DNA of 64,000 nucleotides, from the NCBI RefSeq assembly GCF_913775985.1, contig NZ_CAJYMB010000096.1, positions 245,376 to 309,375 on the forward strand. The letters are read 5' to 3'. A program made the translations under genes and the position numbers. Source of the stretch: an uncultured Pluralibacter sp. GTDB taxonomy: Bacteria > Pseudomonadota > Gammaproteobacteria > Enterobacterales > Enterobacteriaceae. Shown one piece after another: positions 61,999-64,000 of this stretch (position 1 is the first letter of the stretch; each line of letters starts with the position of its first letter). The notes under the pieces are model-generated. The model was given only the letters and a program-made list of their open reading frames with translations. It searched no databases and had not been told where the DNA came from.

Positions 61999-63453
61999 AT
62001 GTCTTTATCCCGCGAAGCAATTGTTGAACAGGTCAAAGAGATCGTCGGCCCGGAGCGTGTGATCGTCGATGAGAGCGTGCTGAAAAAGAACAGCGTTGAC
62101 CGCTTCAGAAAATTTGCTGACATCCACGGTGTTTTCACCCTGCCGCTGCCGGCTGCAGTAGTGAAACTCGGCTCTACGGAGCAGGTGTCGCGCGTGCTGT
62201 CCTTCATGAACCAGCACAAGATTAACGGCGTACCGCGCACCGGTGCCTCCGCAACGGAAGGTGGTCTGGAAACGGTAGTTAAAAATTCGCTGGTGCTCGA
62301 CGGCTCCGGGATGAACAAAATTATCGATATTGATATCGAGAATATGCAGGCAACCGCCCAGTGCGGCGTGCCGCTGGAAGTGCTTGAAAACGCGCTGCGT
62401 GCAAAAGGTTATACCACCGGCCATTCGCCGCAGTCGAAGCCTCTGGCGCAGATGGGCGGTCTGGTGGCAACCCGCAGCATCGGGCAATTTTCCACCCTGT
62501 ACGGTGCGATTGAGGATATGGTCGTTGGTCTGGAGGCCGTACTGCCGGACGGTACCATTACCCGCATTAAGAACGTTCCGCGCCGCGCTGCGGGCCCGGA
62601 TATTCGCCACATCATTATCGGTAACGAAGGGGCGCTGTGCTACATCACTGAAGTCACGGTTAAAATCTTTAAATATATGCCGGAAAACAACCTGTTCTAC
62701 GGTTATATCCTCGACGATATGAAGGTCGGCTTCGAGATCCTGCGCGAAGTTATGGTGGAAGGCTATCGCCCTTCCATCGCGCGCCTGTATGACGCTGAAG
62801 ATGGCACTCAGCACTTTACCCACTTTGCTGATGGCAAATGCGTGCTGATCTTTATGGCAGAAGGCAACCCGCGTATGGCGAAGGCAACAGGAGAAGGAAT
62901 TGCAGACGTTGTGTCCCGCTATCCGGCGTGCCAGCGCGTAGACAGTAAGTTGATTGAAAACTGGTTCAACAACCTGAACTGGGGCCCGGAAAAAGTCGCG
63001 GCAGAGCGCGTGCAGATCCTCAAAACCGGCAATATGGGCTTCACCACGGAAGTCTCCGGCGACTGGAGTTCCATCCATCAAATCTACGAGCGCGTTATTC
63101 ACCGTATCCGCACCGAGTTCCCGCACGCGGACGATATCACCATGCTCGGCGGCCACTCCTCCCACAGCTACATTAACGGCACTAACATGTACTTCGTGTA
63201 TGACTACAACGTGGTGGGCTGCAAGCCGGAAGAAGAGATCGATAAGTATCACAATCCGTTGAACAAGATTATCTGCGAGGAGACGATCAACCTCGGTGGT
63301 TCTATGGTGCACCACCACGGTATCGGTAAACACCGCGTGCACTGGGCCAAAGCGGAGCACGGTACGGCCTGGGCCCTGCTGGAGGGACTTAAGAAACAGT
63401 TCGATCCGAACGGCATTATGAATACCGGAACGATCTATCCAATCGAAAAATAA
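61999..63453 (+). CDS. ygcU: FAD-linked oxidoreductase YgcU
   Basis: A 484-residue flavoprotein of the FAD_binding_4/FAD-oxidase_C (GlcD/alkyl-DHAP synthase-like) group, equal in length to E. coli YgcU. The FAD-binding PCMH domain includes VPRTGASATEGGLETVV and GHSPQSKPLAQMGGLVATRSIGQFSTLYG. The C-terminal part ends in VHHHGIGKHRVHW and FDPNGIMNTGTIYP. It would oxidise a hydroxy acid or polyol product and pass electrons to an electron-transfer flavoprotein (ygcQR in E. coli, not in the window). Confidence 0.94.
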   Translation: MSLSREAIVEQVKEIVGPERVIVDESVLKKNSVDRFRKFADIHGVFTLPLPAAVVKLGSTEQVSRVLSFMNQHKINGVPRTGASATEGGLETVVKNSLVLDGSGMNKIIDIDIENMQATAQCGVPLEVLENALRAKGYTTGHSPQSKPLAQMGGLVATRSIGQFSTLYGAIEDMVVGLEAVLPDGTITRIKNVPRRAAGPDIRHIIIGNEGALCYITEVTVKIFKYMPENNLFYGYILDDMKVGFEILREVMVEGYRPSIARLYDAEDGTQHFTHFADGKCVLIFMAEGNPRMAKATGEGIADVVSRYPACQRVDSKLIENWFNNLNWGPEKVAAERVQILKTGNMGFTTEVSGDWSSIHQIYERVIHRIRTEFPHADDITMLGGHSSHSYINGTNMYFVYDYNVVGCKPEEEIDKYHNPLNKIICEETINLGGSMVHHHGIGKHRVHWAKAEHGTAWALLEGLKKQFDPNGIMNTGTIYPIEK

Positions 63454-63467
63454 TCAATAAACAATAA

Positions 63468-63498
63468 GGCTTCCCCGTCCGGGGAAGCCCGTTTTATT
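63468..63498 (+). terminator. Hairpin between ygcU and ygcS
   Basis: GGCTTCCCC (63468-63476) pairs with GGGGAAGCC (63481-63489) around GTCC, followed by CGTTTTATTT. It resembles an intrinsic terminator and may reduce ygcS expression relative to ygcU. Confidence 0.7.
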
Positions 63499-63515
63499 TC
63501 AAGAAGGGGGGAGCA

Positions 63516-64000
63516 ATGGGCGCGTCACCGGTTCGCATGGACGATCTTCCGCTTACCCGTTTTCACTGCCGTATCGCCGGTCTGACTTTCGGCGCGCATC
63601 TGACAGATGGTTACGTGCTGGGGGCTATCGGCTACGCCATGATCCAGCTTCAGCCGCAGATGCAGCTGACCTCAGTTCAGGAAGGATTCATCGGCGGGTC
63701 GGCGCTGTTTGGCCTGTTTCTTGGTAGTCTGATCCTGGGGTGGATCTCTGACCGCATTGGCCGCCAGCGTATTTTTACTTTCAGCTTTCTGCTAATTACG
63801 CTGGCCTCATTTCTGCAATTTTTTGCTAATACGCCGGAACAGCTGATTTTCCTGCGTATTCTAATCGGTTTCGGTTTGGGCGGTGATTATGCCGTCGGGC
63901 ACACGCTGCTGGCCGAATTTTCACCTCGCCGCTATCGGGGAATGCTGCTGGGCGCTTTCAGCGTTGTCTGGACGGTCGGCTATGTGCTGGCGAGTGTCGC
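63516..64000 (+). CDS. ygcS: MFS transporter YgcS (3'-truncated by window end)
   Basis: The first ~161 residues of a major facilitator similar to E. coli YgcS. The start MGASPVRMDDLPLTRFHCRIAG is followed by FGAHLTDGYVLGAIGYAMIQL, the A-loop LGWISDRIGRQRIF, and LIGFGLGGDYAVGHTLLAEFSPRR, typical of the sugar/metabolite:H+ symporter family. A GGGGGGAG ribosome site precedes the ATG at 63516. The frame is open to the window end. It would be a second transporter for the ygc pathway. Confidence 0.93.
   Translation, partial: MGASPVRMDDLPLTRFHCRIAGLTFGAHLTDGYVLGAIGYAMIQLQPQMQLTSVQEGFIGGSALFGLFLGSLILGWISDRIGRQRIFTFSFLLITLASFLQFFANTPEQLIFLRILIGFGLGGDYAVGHTLLAEFSPRRYRGMLLGAFSVVWTVGYVLASV

Overview
The window is a chromosomal segment of a GC-rich member of the Enterobacteriaceae. 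Most genes match Escherichia coli K-12 families in length and order (recC-ptrA-recB-recD-argA-amiC-tRNA-fMet-mltA-tcdA/csdEA-ygdI-gcvB-gcvA-ygdD-rlmM-xni ... sdaBC-ppnN-queF-syd-csrB ... yqcC-truC-yqcA-barA-rlmD-relA-mazG-pyrG-eno-queE-ygcE-yqcE-ygcW-ygcU-ygcS). GC richness and the inserted accessory genes suggest a Klebsiella/Enterobacter-like relative rather than Escherichia. I cannot name the genus from sequence reading alone. No integrase, transposase, phage gene or CRISPR array was seen.

Layout. 1-11.1 kb: recombination and repair genes (recC 3' part, ptrA, recB, recD), with ptrA/recB/recD translationally overlapped. 11.2-14.0 kb: divergent argA (two ARG boxes) and amiC (Tat-exported amidase). 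14.1-14.3 kb: two tandem initiator tRNA genes. 14.5-22.2 kb: cell wall, t6A modification, sulfur transfer and glycine-regulation genes, including the GcvB small RNA divergent from gcvA. 22.3-36.7 kb: an accessory block where E. coli has xni next to sdaB. 36.9-46.7 kb: serine catabolism (sdaC-sdaB), ppnN, queF, syd, CsrB RNA, an extra M24-like gene, yqcC-truC-yqcA. 46.7-58 kb: barA, rlmD, relA, mazG, pyrG, eno, queE. 58-64 kb: divergent ygcE/yqcE and ygcW/ygcU/ygcS carbohydrate-type catabolic genes, the last cut by the window end.

The most unusual part is the 22-37 kb block. An eight-gene operon (25735-35080) encodes an SsuD-like alkanesulfonate monooxygenase, a YdhS-like FAD/NAD(P) protein, an NtaA/DszA-type flavin monooxygenase, a MetNIQ-type ABC importer, an MFS permease and a DszC/SfnB-type acyl-CoA-dehydrogenase-fold oxidoreductase. 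It is preceded by a sigma54-type -24/-12 promoter and an upstream palindrome. It is divergent from a sigma54 activator whose C-terminal half is an SsuA-like sulfonate-binding domain. A separate, secreted SsuA-like protein lies just beyond the operon. Together this looks like an organosulfur scavenging system in which a periplasmic-binding-protein fold has become the cytoplasmic sensor of the activator.

A second notable signal is at 60.8-61.1 kb. Both divergent ygc operons start with a short leader sharing a conserved sequence, followed by an intrinsic terminator, downstream of two near-consensus CRP sites. This mirrored arrangement fits paired attenuation or antitermination control. Other regulatory features seen are a UvrY/GacA box in front of csrB (its sensor kinase BarA is encoded 3 kb away), GcvA half-sites, ARG boxes, and several hairpins near ribosome binding sites.
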